Shown: positions 8,666 to 17,357, counted from the stretch's first letter. The stretch: 64,000 nucleotides of DNA from Neolewinella aurantiaca (GCF_008014675.1 NZ_VOXD01000001.1:248001-312000); one strand, 5' to 3'. Numbers and translations: made by a program. Notes: generated from the sequence alone by a model not told the origin.

Positions 8666-9247
8666 CTACCGGTCCAGGCTTTGTTTTCTTTTGATTCTGC
8701 TGAGTGAGTGAGGTGAAATGCCAATAAAGGAGGCTAAATGAACCGCAGGGACATTGTTAACGATATTTGAATATTTCTCGGTCATCAGTTGGTACCCCTG
8801 AGTTCCGTTCAGATGGATCAGTCTGCGCGAGAGCAACAACTGATCCTGCATGTGTCGCTTGCAGATGCGATTGACCACCTCGTTCCAGAATGGTATCTCG
8901 CGCTTCAGGGATTCATATTGGCAACGCTCAAAGATGCGGACCTTCGTTTTTGTCAGTGCTTCAACGAAGCCTTCGGTGGATATCTGCTCCCAGAAACTGG
9001 TTAGGTCAGTAAAGAAGTCGCCGGGCTCCAGAAACATCTCGGTTTTAGCTTCTCCTTCTTCATTAATCGAAAAATAGCGGAGTATGCCTTCTTCCAGGTA
9101 CCAGACGCAATTACTTATTTCAGGTGCCTTTAGCAGCAAACTCCCTTTCGGATAGATTTTTATACAGGAGTGGTTCTGTATTGATTCCTGGTGCTTCTGA
9201 TTAACCGAGACATGCTCCCTGAGCAGGGAGAATAAATCTTTCTTCAT
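8666..9247 (-). CDS. Crp/Fnr family transcriptional regulator
   Basis: A 193-residue regulator with an N-terminal cyclic-nucleotide-binding-like barrel (residues about 25-115, including IKIYPKGSLLLKAPEISNCVWYLEEGILR and FLEPGDFFTDLTSF) and a C-terminal helix-turn-helix (VHLASFIGISPHSLSRIKRKQ). Such proteins in Bacteroidota usually do not conserve the cAMP-contact residues, and the ligand cannot be predicted. The surrounding 8.5-9.7 kb appears more A/T-rich than the neighbouring genes, which may mean a different ancestry. No target operator was recognised nearby. Confidence 0.85.
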   Translation of the reverse strand: MKKDLFSLLREHVSVNQKHQESIQNHSCIKIYPKGSLLLKAPEISNCVWYLEEGILRYFSINEEGEAKTEMFLEPGDFFTDLTSFWEQISTEGFVEALTKTKVRIFERCQYESLKREIPFWNEVVNRICKRHMQDQLLLSRRLIHLNGTQGYQLMTEKYSNIVNNVPAVHLASFIGISPHSLSRIKRKQSLDR

Positions 9248-9720
9248 AGTGAGTAGTTTTTTTTAGTGCAGGTAAACGCGTATAACAATGTTCTTACAGC
9301 GACTACAAAGCAGTGTTCTTTATGTTCAGGGATTACACCTTTGTACACATAAGTCTTCCGGAAATTCGACGAATTGACCGCTGCATTCCATAAAGGGCAT
9401 TAGCGGACAGTTAAATGGAGTCATCGATTGCCTCGGTGTGGTAATTTGAGTTCGGTTTCAGAAACAGGGATTACCACAAAATCCTCCCGGAATTGGCTAT
9501 CATGACTGAAGCCATACTACTGAGCATTTCGCTTCGCGGCTTCTTCGAGGTTTGGTTCCCTCTCCGCTGAGCCTTAGGCGAGCACGAAGTACTGCGAAGC
9601 AAACCTTGCCGGAGAGGGCGGAGGGTGAGGCGGAAAATCAAAAATGTCCAGTAGTATGGACTGAAGCACTGTGGTGTCAACTCAGAAGACAGGCAATACG
9701 TTTCAACCAAAAATCAAAAT
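9248..9720. other. Intergenic gap with an inverted-repeat element
   Basis: No credible gene was found; the open frames at 9471-9710 (-) and 9552-9782 (+) read through the inverted repeat at 9558-9618 and have non-protein-like composition. The gap separates the divergent Crp/Fnr and CoA-binding genes and must contain their promoters. Confidence 0.5.
9558..9618. repeat. Inverted repeat (CCCTCTCCG / CGGAGAGGG)
   Basis: CCCTCTCCG at 9558-9566 pairs with CGGAGAGGG at 9610-9618 around a 43-bp interior (with TTCGAGG before and GGTGAGG after). It resembles a REP-like or MITE-like palindrome more than a terminator, because no T tract follows. Only one copy was noticed in the window. Confidence 0.5.
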
Positions 9721-10083
9721 ATGAAAACGCTCGTTCTGGGGGCTACCCCCAATCCCCAACGCTATGCTTTTGCTGCTGCTAACAAATTAGTAAAGCACGG
9801 TCACGAAATCGTCAACGTAGGCATCAAGCAGGGAGAAGTGGCTGGCGCCCCTATTCTCAACGGAACTCCCGCTATGGAAGAAGAGGTTGACACAGTTACC
9901 TTATACGTTGGACCTAAAAACCAGGAGCCCTATTACGATTGGCTTATAAACGAAGTGAAGCCCCGTCGGATCATCTTCAATCCAGGAACCGAAAACGCTG
10001 AACTGAGTATGTTGGCACATAAAGCCGGTATCGAAACTGAAACCGGGTGTACCTTGGTGATGCTTTCCAGCGGTCATTATTGA
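9721..10083 (+). CDS. CoA-binding domain protein
   Basis: A 120-residue single-domain Rossmann protein of the CoA_binding_2 type. The nucleotide-binding start is KTLVLGATPNPQRYAFAAANKL (residues 2-23), then VNVGIKQGEVAGAPI, VDTVTLYVGPKNQEPYYDWL and RIIFNPGTENAEL. These match short CoA-binding proteins of the YccU kind, whose cellular role is unsettled. It lacks the succinyl-CoA ligase catalytic domains. It is followed by a membrane-protein gene on the same strand, with no obvious functional link. Confidence 0.8.
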   Translation: MKTLVLGATPNPQRYAFAAANKLVKHGHEIVNVGIKQGEVAGAPILNGTPAMEEEVDTVTLYVGPKNQEPYYDWLINEVKPRRIIFNPGTENAELSMLAHKAGIETETGCTLVMLSSGHY

Positions 10084-10244
10084 TCGCTCCTGATCCGAAA
10101 GCCAGCATAAAGCCCCCGGCATCCGCTGATTAAACGATCCACCCTAAATACAGTACCATCCAGCATCCAGATACACCGAATAGCTCAGCTGAGGAGCAAA
10201 CAAAACAATTTCCCGAAACCGGGCCGGGGGCAGAGTTCATTCGC

Positions 10245-11111
10245 TTGGCGGCCATCACAGCTTTCATTGGTGCCGGACTGCAGGCCCTGCTGGGAGACTT
10301 TCCGCTGAGGGCTCTCCTGTGGGACCAAAGCTGGTTTACCTGGTGGGCGCAGTTGCTGGGCTTCACCTGGTCAGAATGGGTTACCAGCCTGTCGGTCGAT
10401 CAAACCATCGATTGGCTCGGCAAATTATTCGGTGGCCTATTGCTCGTTGGCGGTTTGATACTTGTTTTCAGAACTAAAAAGTACCGGCTGGCCATACGTA
10501 TGCTGTTAATTGGAAGTGTTTTGGTTTTACTACTCCGGAATTTTCTCATTTGGAAAGAACACTTCTGGCAAATAGGCCAACTCCTGGAGATGTTCATTCT
10601 CACGGGAGCTCCTATCATTTATCTGACGCGAACAGCCTGGTCCGCAGGCAGTAAAGACTTGTTTCCGATCGTTCTCCGGTTACTCATCGCATGTACGTTT
10701 ATCGGACACGGTCTTTACGCGGTAGGCTTTCATCCCGTGCCGGCCAATTTTGTGTTTATGACTCAATCTGGTCTCGGGGTAGGAGAGGACTTGGCCCGGC
10801 AGTTGCTGAAAGTGGTAGGAATTCTTGATTTCGTAGCGGCGGCCTTACTGGTACTGCCCTCACGAAGAGCCTGGCTTACGGCGCTGGTTTGGATCATCCC
10901 CTGGGCGGTTTTAACAACCTTTGCCCGCGTCTGGAGTTACGGCGGCTACGTAGGAGCCCACACCCTGATTTCTCAGTGGATTCCGGAAGTGGTGGTGCGC
11001 CTGCCACATATTTTGTTGCCGCTGGCGCTCTTCTTTTTGGCGCGAACGCAGGATGTAGACACTGTTGGAGGCAAGGATAAAGCCAACGCAATTAGTACTG
11101 CATGTGACTAA
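10245..11111 (+). CDS. Polytopic membrane protein, unknown function
   Basis: I do not recognise the family, although the layout of helices is DoxX/TQO-like. From the TTG at 10245 the product has 288 residues with about seven to eight hydrophobic segments (for example LFGGLLLVGGLILVF, MLLIGSVLVLLLRNFLI, LTALVWIIPWAVLTTF, ILLPLALFFLA). The frame stays open upstream to a stop at 10131, and the extra 37 codons read as a plausible hydrophilic N-terminus (..AEEQTKQFPETGPGAEFIRLAA) but contain no ATG, GTG or TTG, so the true start is uncertain. Repeat copy 5 encodes ARTQDV right after the last helix. Confidence 0.6.
   Translation: MAAITAFIGAGLQALLGDFPLRALLWDQSWFTWWAQLLGFTWSEWVTSLSVDQTIDWLGKLFGGLLLVGGLILVFRTKKYRLAIRMLLIGSVLVLLLRNFLIWKEHFWQIGQLLEMFILTGAPIIYLTRTAWSAGSKDLFPIVLRLLIACTFIGHGLYAVGFHPVPANFVFMTQSGLGVGEDLARQLLKVVGILDFVAAALLVLPSRRAWLTALVWIIPWAVLTTFARVWSYGGYVGAHTLISQWIPEVVVRLPHILLPLALFFLARTQDVDTVGGKDKANAISTACD
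11039..11058 (-). repeat. Bipartite repeat, copy 5 (20-nt variant, intragenic)
   Basis: The plus strand reads GGCGCGAACGCAGGATGTAG. An extra A splits the GGTGCA arm, as in copies 12 and 20. It lies in the membrane-protein gene just after the last transmembrane helix and reads A-R-T-Q-D-V in frame. Confidence 0.55.
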
Positions 11112-11185
11112 ACGTCTTTTTGGGGGTCTTAAAATTAGTTTTCAGGCGATCATTTTACGGTAGGCGGTTTGCCTTCCAACGTTTA

Positions 11186-11204
11186 CTGCACCTGCGCCCG
11201 CGCC
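11186..11204 (+). repeat. Bipartite 19-mer repeat, copy 6
   Basis: CTGCACCTGCGCCCGCGCC. It lies in the gap before glgX, 74 bp upstream of its start and pointing towards it. Confidence 0.85.
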
Positions 11205-11278
11205 TTATCGAAAGCCGGCAGAAAAGCAAATCTCTAACAGCCCGAACCTTAGTGTTTCAACTCCGTTTATAACATCCG

Positions 11279-13555
11279 ATGACAGCATTAACCCGCATTT
11301 GCGACCAACAAGACAATCAGGCCTACGGCAAATTTGGTAACCTCGAAGTATGGCCAGGGAAGCCCTATCCCCTTGGTGCCTCCTGGAGCCCGGAAGGAGT
11401 CAACTTTGCCGTGTTCAGCGAACACGCCACCCGGATAGACCTTTGTCTGTTCACGGAGAGTGATCCTGATACCGAAGCGTACCGTATCAAGATGATGGAA
11501 CAGACAGACCTGGTCTGGCACTGTTACATTCCTAACCTGAAACCAGGTTGGCGGTACGGTTTCAGGGCGCACGGAGAATGGAACCCAGAGCAGGGAATGG
11601 TCTTTAACCCCAACAAACTCCTGATCGATCCCTACACGAAAGCGATTGACGGAAACATAGACTGGAACCCCGCAGTTTTTGCGTATCCGATCGAGGAGCA
11701 GGACGAGAACCGTTATCTGATAAAGGATGAGTCCGATTCCGCGCCCTTTCTCACCAAAGGCGTCATCATCGATACGAGTTACGACTGGGAAGGTGTAACC
11801 CGCCCGGAGTTGCCGATGCACGAAACCATAATCTACGAAGCACACGTAAAGGGCCTGACGCAGCAGCACCCGGATATCCCGGAAAACCTTCGGGGAACCT
11901 ACGCCGGACTGGCCCATCCCGTCATCATCGAGTACCTTAAAAACCTGGGCATCACGGCAATTGAACTGATGCCGGTGCACCATTTTGTACAAGACGATCG
12001 CTTAGTCAACATGGGCCTGCGCAATTACTGGGGGTACAACAGCCTGAGCTTCTTCGCTCCTCATGCCGATTACGCCGCCAGCGGCCACGCCGGTCAGCAG
12101 GTGAGGGAGTTTAAAGACATGGTCAAAAAGTTCCACAAGGCAGGGATTGAAGTTATCCTGGACGTCGTGTACAACCACACCGCCGAAGGCAACCACTACG
12201 GCCCGATGCTAAGCATGAAAGGCCTCGATAACTGGAGTTATTACCGGCTGAAATCTGACGATAAACAGTATTACATGGATTATACCGGAACCGGTAATAC
12301 CGTGAATATGCTGCACCCCCGCACCCTCCAACTGGTTATGGATAGCCTGCGGTACTGGGTCGTCGATATGCAGGTGGATGGCTTTCGGTTCGACCTGGCC
12401 AGTGCTCTTGCCCGTGGCCTGTTTGAGGTCGGTAAACTGAGTACTTTCCTTGATACCATCCACCAGGATCCGATTATTAGTCAGGTAAAACTCATCGCTG
12501 AGCCCTGGGATGTAGGCCCCGGAGGTTATCAGGTCGGTAACTTCCCGGTACTCTGGAGTGAGTGGAACGGTAAATACAGAGACAACGTCCGCTCCTTCTG
12601 GAGGGGCGACGCCGTGGGCGTCGGCGAACTGGCTTACCGTTTATCCGGTTCTTCGGACCTCTACGAATTGAGTGGCCGTAAGCCCTCGGCGAGTGTTAAC
12701 TTCGTTACGGCGCACGACGGTTTCACCCTGCGTGACCTCTGGAGCTATAATGAAAAGCACAATGAAGCCAACGGTGAAGGCAACCGGGATGGCGACAACA
12801 ATAACCACAGTTGGAACTGTGGGGTGGAAGGCCCTACGGAAGACAAGGAAATCAATACCCTGCGTGCAAAAATGCAGCGCAATATGCTCTCTACGCTCTT
12901 CCTCAGTCAGGGAGTACCCATGCTCACCATGGGGGATGAATACGGACGAACCCAAAACGGTAACAACAACGCTTACTGTCAGGACAACGAAATCAGTTGG
13001 TTCAACTGGGAATGGACGGCAGAACAACGGACTTTACACAGTTTCACCAAAGCGCTCATACAGCTCCGTAAAGAAAACCCGATTTTCCACCGCCGCCGCT
13101 TCTTCAACGGGCGGAAAATGGAAGACAGCGCCCTGGGAGATATCCTTTGGGTCAACGCCAGCGGCCACGAAATGACCAACAGCGACTGGAGTGACCCCCT
13201 TACCCGCAGCCTGGGGATGATCCTGAACGGCGAAGCCATGGTCGAATTCGATGAACGGGGCCGGCAAATCAAAGATGATATTTTCCTGCTCGTGATGAAT
13301 GCCTGGAAAGAAGGCGTCAATTTCACCCTCCCGGGCGTACGGGACTTCACTCATTGGGAACAGTTGATCGATACCAATACCGGAACAATTCCTGTAGGTT
13401 CTGAGCAACCTGCCGACACTGAAATCATTCTGGCTCCGCGCTCTCTTTCCCTTTTCCGCCTCAAGAACCAGAAGTCTAACCTGACGGACTTCGGTAAACG
13501 CAGGGTGAACATCGTGGATCAGGTACGCAGGCTATGGGAACTGATTCAGGAGTAG
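11279..13555 (+). CDS. glgX: Glycogen debranching enzyme GlgX
   Basis: This 758-residue isoamylase-type GH13 enzyme hydrolyses alpha-1,6 branches of glycogen or limit dextrin. An N-terminal CBM48-like domain (PLGASWSPEGVNFAVFSEHATRIDLCLF) precedes the catalytic barrel. The catalytic aspartate is in DGFRFDLASAL (near residue 371), the acid glutamate in LIAEPWDVG (near 407) and the third aspartate in VTAHDGFTL (near 480). NFVTAHDGFTLRDLWSYNEKHN followed by ANGEGNRDGDNNNHSWNCG is a strong GlgX/TreX signature. There is no signal peptide, so it acts in the cytoplasm. No other glycogen gene is adjacent. A GC hairpin (13603-13621) follows it. Confidence 0.93.
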   Translation: MTALTRICDQQDNQAYGKFGNLEVWPGKPYPLGASWSPEGVNFAVFSEHATRIDLCLFTESDPDTEAYRIKMMEQTDLVWHCYIPNLKPGWRYGFRAHGEWNPEQGMVFNPNKLLIDPYTKAIDGNIDWNPAVFAYPIEEQDENRYLIKDESDSAPFLTKGVIIDTSYDWEGVTRPELPMHETIIYEAHVKGLTQQHPDIPENLRGTYAGLAHPVIIEYLKNLGITAIELMPVHHFVQDDRLVNMGLRNYWGYNSLSFFAPHADYAASGHAGQQVREFKDMVKKFHKAGIEVILDVVYNHTAEGNHYGPMLSMKGLDNWSYYRLKSDDKQYYMDYTGTGNTVNMLHPRTLQLVMDSLRYWVVDMQVDGFRFDLASALARGLFEVGKLSTFLDTIHQDPIISQVKLIAEPWDVGPGGYQVGNFPVLWSEWNGKYRDNVRSFWRGDAVGVGELAYRLSGSSDLYELSGRKPSASVNFVTAHDGFTLRDLWSYNEKHNEANGEGNRDGDNNNHSWNCGVEGPTEDKEINTLRAKMQRNMLSTLFLSQGVPMLTMGDEYGRTQNGNNNAYCQDNEISWFNWEWTAEQRTLHSFTKALIQLRKENPIFHRRRFFNGRKMEDSALGDILWVNASGHEMTNSDWSDPLTRSLGMILNGEAMVEFDERGRQIKDDIFLLVMNAWKEGVNFTLPGVRDFTHWEQLIDTNTGTIPVGSEQPADTEIILAPRSLSLFRLKNQKSNLTDFGKRRVNIVDQVRRLWELIQE

Positions 13556-13602
13556 GCCGCAAAGTTATAATGCGGGAAAGGGAGGCTTAAATATGCCCTT
13601 AC

Positions 13603-13621
13603 CCGCAAGCCGGGCTTGCGG
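13603..13621. other. GC-rich hairpin downstream of glgX
   Basis: CCGCAAGC (13603-13610) and GCTTGCGG (13614-13621) form an 8-bp stem with a CGG loop. There is no T tract, so whether it terminates transcription is uncertain. Confidence 0.4.
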
Positions 13622-13689
13622 AGGCAACGTACAGATTTACGACACTGAAGAAGCTCCGTGAATGTGCACAACTATACCGTTTGCCAATC

Positions 13690-13697
13690 TATATTTG
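13690..13697 (+). promoter_or_regulatory. -7 promoter element before phosphoribosyltransferase gene
   Basis: TATATTTG followed by CGCC and the ATG at 13702. This fits TAnnTTTG and implies a nearly leaderless mRNA starting at or just before the ATG. It also argues against the TTG at 13681 as a start. Confidence 0.5.
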
Positions 13698-13701
13698 CGC
13701 C

Positions 13702-14193
13702 ATGATTCTCTTAAACCACCAACAGATAGCCAGTAAAGTAACCCGTCTGGCAATGGAAATCCTGGAACGGAATACTACAGAATCTGAGCTCTACATCATC
13801 GGGGTAAACAAAAGGGGGATGGAATTGGCCCGCCGTCTGCTGGCCGATCTGAAGACTATTTCCAGCGCGCCTTTCCACTTGCGGGAACTCACCATCGACC
13901 CTGCATCTCCGCTGGCTCCCGGCCCGGAACTTGAAGGTCAACTCGAAGAAATGACCGGCAAAGCCGTCCTTCTGGTGGATGATGTAGCCAATACCGGCCG
14001 TACGCTGTTTTACGCCCTGAAACCTCTGACCGAAATTCTCCCGGGTAAGATCGAAGTTGCCGTACTGGTTGATCGCCGCCACAAAACGTGGCCTGTTTAT
14101 GTTACTTACCGTGGCATGGATCTTTCCACTACCATCGGAGATAATGTATTGGTTTCTTTCTCAGACGGGGGAGATGTTGCAGTGCTGGAGTAG
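13702..14193 (+). CDS. Phosphoribosyltransferase (PyrR-like)
   Basis: A 163-residue type I phosphoribosyltransferase. The PRPP-binding motif VLLVDDVANTGRT is at about 89-101, preceded by the hood/loop segment LYIIGVNKRGMELARRL. Overall length and order resemble PyrR (uracil phosphoribosyltransferase/attenuation protein), but regulation of pyrimidine genes cannot be claimed, because no pyr operon or attenuator is nearby. The start at 13702 is chosen because a TATATTTG promoter element lies 4 bp before it; an in-frame TTG seven codons upstream lies within the promoter. Confidence 0.8.
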   Translation: MILLNHQQIASKVTRLAMEILERNTTESELYIIGVNKRGMELARRLLADLKTISSAPFHLRELTIDPASPLAPGPELEGQLEEMTGKAVLLVDDVANTGRTLFYALKPLTEILPGKIEVAVLVDRRHKTWPVYVTYRGMDLSTTIGDNVLVSFSDGGDVAVLE

Positions 14194-14244
14194 GCCAGGA
14201 TTTCGGCCAAAAATATGTGCCGATGCGTTCGTAACCTGTTGCGT

Positions 14245-15015
14245 TTATTTCTCGGTCAGGTATTTCCAGTAACGCTTTGGTACGTGCTGCAGGTGAAGCT
14301 TCATGTTTCGTCGTTCAGGAATGTCAACCGCTTTGAAGTAAACGTTCCAAAGGTCCTGATAGTCAGACTCCGTACTGGTAAGCATCTCTGAGGACAGCTG
14401 GCGCAGGTTTCCATCGTTACTCGTATCGAGCGTAATGAAGTCTGCCTTTTTCAGGTCGGAATTCCAGTGCAACCCGTAATGCCTTTTCGTATCGTAAATG
14501 AGCCACTCCATGGCTGGGTACCTTGCCGCAAAATGCTCTCCCAGAAGTGGCAGACAATTGAAGTCCGGGTTAATCAGCGCTACGAACATACCGTCGGGCG
14601 TTTCCTGAAAGCGGACAAAAGCGTGCATCCGGTGAACCTCGCGGCCCATTTGCTGGTGCAGCTGCAGTAGCTTACGGATTTTCGGGTCTCCTGCATCCTT
14701 CCGTACATCAGAGGTGCTTTCCATCTGCCGCTCGACGTAATGCAAAATCAGACGCTCAGTGCCGGGTTGTTCGGTAAGGAATACTTTTTTCAGCCACTTG
14801 GCAACGTCATTTCCCGCTCGTTTCTGCAGGCCTGCAATCACTCTTTTAGCGTGTGCTGGTTCGGTCTCTACGTGGGTTGCTTCACTGAAGAGTTGCTGCT
14901 GGAAAACATCTTCCGCTATTATATCTGCTGCTTTTGCTTTGAGCCGGTAGCGCTCAAAGATGACGGATAGCAACCCCTCGAAAGTAGCATCGTAAGTGAA
15001 TAGGATGGCTGACAA
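14245..15015 (-). CDS. TIGR03915-type (DUF4130) predicted DNA repair/modification protein
   Basis: This 256-residue protein matches the family that is nearly always encoded with a radical SAM partner (TIGR03916) and is predicted to act in DNA repair or base modification; the biochemical reaction is unknown. Signature segments are FTYDATFEGLLSVIFERY at the N-terminus, KLLQLHQQMGREVHRMHAFVRFQ near 120-142, and HFAARYPAMEWLIYDTKRHYGLHW near 165-188. The C-terminus is basic (NMKLHLQHVPKRYWKYLTEK). The partner radical SAM gene lies nearby on the other strand (15989-17254), with the DUF151 gene in between, 35 bp upstream of this one. Confidence 0.85.
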   Translation of the reverse strand: MSAILFTYDATFEGLLSVIFERYRLKAKAADIIAEDVFQQQLFSEATHVETEPAHAKRVIAGLQKRAGNDVAKWLKKVFLTEQPGTERLILHYVERQMESTSDVRKDAGDPKIRKLLQLHQQMGREVHRMHAFVRFQETPDGMFVALINPDFNCLPLLGEHFAARYPAMEWLIYDTKRHYGLHWNSDLKKADFITLDTSNDGNLRQLSSEMLTSTESDYQDLWNVYFKAVDIPERRNMKLHLQHVPKRYWKYLTEK

Positions 15016-15050
15016 AAGTTTGAATGGTGGTAATCCAGTCGGTTAGGAGA

Positions 15051-15650
15051 TCAGGAAGCCTCTCTGCGCTGTAATTCATCCCGGATACGAGCGGCCTCTT
15101 CGTAGTTCTCATCCTGAAGCATTTGTTCGAGGTGAAGGTTGAGGTCCTTGATGTTCATCCGGCTGAGACTGGGCCCTTGATCGGAACTGTCGCTAACGGA
15201 TTCCATAGCGTGCTCTTCCTGATGGTCGGCTTCGTCGTCGCCCTCGAGTACAATTCCGGCAGATTCCAGAATGTCGTTGTAGGTATAAATAGGGCATTCG
15301 AAACGGGTTGCCAGTGCGAGGGCGTCGCTTGTCCGGCTGTCAACCTCAATGATCTCCCCGTCACGATCCAACACCAGGCGAGCGAAGAAAATACCTTCGC
15401 GTAAATCCGTAATGATGATCTCACGCAGCTCGGTTCGTAGGGTTTCGAGCGTATTCTTGAACAGGTCGTGGGTCAGGGGGCGTGAAGCGACCAGCCCTTC
15501 CAGCGCAACAGCAATAGCCTGGGCCTCAGCGTTGCCAATGATGACGGGAAGCCGGCGCATACCTCTTACCTCACCGAGAATAAGGGCGTAGTTAGCTGTG
15601 TTCGTTACACTGCGATTAATGGCCATCACCCGGAGCTCGATCTTGTTCAT
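15051..15650 (-). CDS. Bifunctional nuclease (DUF151) with UVR domain
   Basis: A 199-residue protein with a DUF151/BFN nuclease domain (residues 1-135: MRRLPVIIGNAEAQAIAVALEG, RPLTHDLFKNTL, SRTSDALALATRFECPIYT) and a C-terminal UVR motif (about 166-197: MNIKDLNLHLEQMLQDENYEEAARIRDEL), the UvrB/UvrC-interacting helix pair. An acidic linker joins them. The fusion is known in Bacteroidota and hints at nucleotide-excision-repair contacts. The ATG at 15650 (MNKIELRVMAI) is preferred to an in-frame ATG 16 codons upstream, because it begins with the conserved family start. It probably forms an operon with the TIGR03915-type gene. Confidence 0.87.
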   Translation of the reverse strand: MNKIELRVMAINRSVTNTANYALILGEVRGMRRLPVIIGNAEAQAIAVALEGLVASRPLTHDLFKNTLETLRTELREIIITDLREGIFFARLVLDRDGEIIEVDSRTSDALALATRFECPIYTYNDILESAGIVLEGDDEADHQEEHAMESVSDSSDQGPSLSRMNIKDLNLHLEQMLQDENYEEAARIRDELQRREAS

Positions 15651-15874
15651 AAACGAATTACATTCTTTCTTGCTACTAACGACCGCTGAAGTGAACAAGT
15701 TGACCTGCTCCCCCCTTTTGCGGCCCGCAAAGGTATGAAAAACCCAGCTTCAAATTTTAACCACGGATTATTTTAAGCAACCAAAAGGTACTGAACGGTA
15801 TTCCGGAATGCTGGTTTTGCCTGCATAAAGCGATCTGAAACCAATCATTTCACCTTGTCGACTAACCCTTTATA

Positions 15875-15893
15875 GGCGCAAACGCAGGTGCAG
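15875..15893 (-). repeat. Bipartite 19-mer repeat, copy 7
   Basis: The plus strand reads GGCGCAAACGCAGGTGCAG. It lies in the divergent gap, 95 bp before the radical SAM gene start and 224 bp from the DUF151 start, pointing towards the latter. Confidence 0.85.
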
Positions 15894-15976
15894 GGGAACG
15901 GTAAAATGAAATGTTAAAACAATATATAGGGTGGTTTTAATTAAAGATGTGTTTAGTTTTAAAGTTTGAAAAGTTG

Positions 15977-15984
15977 TATATTTG
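15977..15984 (+). promoter_or_regulatory. -7 promoter element before radical SAM gene
   Basis: TATATTTG, followed by TGCT and the ATG at 15989. The same arrangement is seen before the phosphoribosyltransferase gene at 13690. Confidence 0.5.
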
Positions 15985-15988
15985 TGCT

Positions 15989-17254
15989 ATGAACCACAAA
16001 ACCGGAGAAAAGCTAAAAATCCTCGCCGACGCGGCCAAATACGACGTCAGTTGCAGCAGCAGCGGCTCCAAACGGAAAAACACTCCGGACGGATTGGGTA
16101 ACGCTACCGGTACGGGAATTTGTCATACTTATACCCAGGATGGACGCTGTGTCTCCCTGCTCAAGATTTTGCTCACCAATCACTGTATTTTTGACTGCGC
16201 TTACTGTGTCAGCCGCAAAAGCAACGACATCAAACGTGCTGCTTTTACGGTTGACGAAGTGGTAGACCTGACGATCAGTTTTTACAAGCGCAACTATATT
16301 GAGGGCCTTTTCCTCAGTTCCGGTATTTTTAAAAGTGCGGATTATACCATGGAACGCCTCGTCCGGATCGCCAAAAAACTGCGGACCGAGCACAAATTCA
16401 ATGGCTACATCCACCTCAAGGCCATCCCCGGCGCGAGCGACGAACTGATTCACCAGGCCGGTCTCTACGCCGACCGGCTGAGCGTTAACCTGGAGATGCC
16501 CAGCGAAGCGAGCCTCAAAAAAGTAGCTCCGGAGAAAAGCTTCAAGGACGCCTTCCAGCCCATGAATTACCTCAAGGACAGCATCGATGACCACCGCAGC
16601 CAGAGCACCGCTCTGGTGAAAAGCCATCACCTGCCCAGCTATGTTCCCGCTGGCCAGTCAACCCAGATGGTCATCGGTGCCAGCCCCGAAACCGATCAGG
16701 ATATTCTCTCTTTGGCCACATCGCTGTACGATGAACAGTCCCTCAAGCGCGTTTACTACAGCGGTTACGTTCCCATCAGCGACGACGCCCGCCTGCCGAG
16801 CCTCTCCGCACCACCGCTCCGACGTGAAAACCGCCTCTACCAGGCAGACTGGCTGATGCGGTTCTACGGCTTCGACGCGAAGGAAATCGTCGATGACGCG
16901 AACCCGATGCTCGACCCTGATGTAGACCCTAAGCTCGCCTACGCCCTCCGCAATCCGCATCTCTTTCCGGTAGACATCAATAAGGCACCCTTGGAAATGA
17001 TCCTGCGGGTGCCGGGCATCGGCGTAAAGTCTGCCCGCAAAATCGTTAATACCAGGCGCTTCCGCGCCATCCGACGGGAGCATCTGAAACAAATCGGTAT
17101 CGTCTGGAAACGGGCGCAGTACTTTATCATCACGTCCGACAACGATTTCAGGCAACTCGGTTTCGATCCTGCTATCATTCGTCGGCGCGTACTGCACGAA
17201 CGCTCAGCCAACGGCCGCCACGTCGATACTGGTCAGCTGGCCCTGTTTGGCTAA
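15989..17254 (+). CDS. Putative DNA modification/repair radical SAM protein (TIGR03916-type)
   Basis: A 421-residue radical SAM enzyme with the [4Fe-4S] motif CIFDCAYC (C66, C70, C73), preceded by two other cysteines (CHTYTQDGRC). The radical SAM core runs to about residue 300. Residues about 333-355 (MILRVPGIGVKSARKIVNTRR) are a helix-hairpin-helix DNA-binding motif, which supports action on DNA. The family is predicted to pair with TIGR03915 proteins; both are present here, on opposite strands of one locus. The reaction is unknown. The ATG at 15989 is chosen because of the TATATTTG element just before it, instead of an in-frame ATG 14 codons upstream. Confidence 0.88.
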   Translation: MNHKTGEKLKILADAAKYDVSCSSSGSKRKNTPDGLGNATGTGICHTYTQDGRCVSLLKILLTNHCIFDCAYCVSRKSNDIKRAAFTVDEVVDLTISFYKRNYIEGLFLSSGIFKSADYTMERLVRIAKKLRTEHKFNGYIHLKAIPGASDELIHQAGLYADRLSVNLEMPSEASLKKVAPEKSFKDAFQPMNYLKDSIDDHRSQSTALVKSHHLPSYVPAGQSTQMVIGASPETDQDILSLATSLYDEQSLKRVYYSGYVPISDDARLPSLSAPPLRRENRLYQADWLMRFYGFDAKEIVDDANPMLDPDVDPKLAYALRNPHLFPVDINKAPLEMILRVPGIGVKSARKIVNTRRFRAIRREHLKQIGIVWKRAQYFIITSDNDFRQLGFDPAIIRRRVLHERSANGRHVDTGQLALFG

Positions 17255-17357
17255 GCGGAGCTGTGGACGCGCTGTAGCCCGGTGGTATGGATCAAGCTTG
17301 AAGCCCCGCTTTTTGCAGCGCAACTTTTGCAGCAGGGGAGAGCGTTCTTTGGCCGCT

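Larger units (their letters stand above)
15651..15988. other. Divergent intergenic region of the DNA-repair locus
   Basis: 338 bp between the DUF151 gene (-) and the radical SAM gene (+). It holds repeat copy 7 (15875-15893) and an A/T-rich stretch (15905-15985) ending in a TATATTTG promoter element. Nothing else was recognised. Confidence 0.6.

Noticed and set aside
9471-9782. Frames through the 9.5-kb inverted repeat
   Set aside because: Their translations follow the palindrome and have no domain-like pattern.
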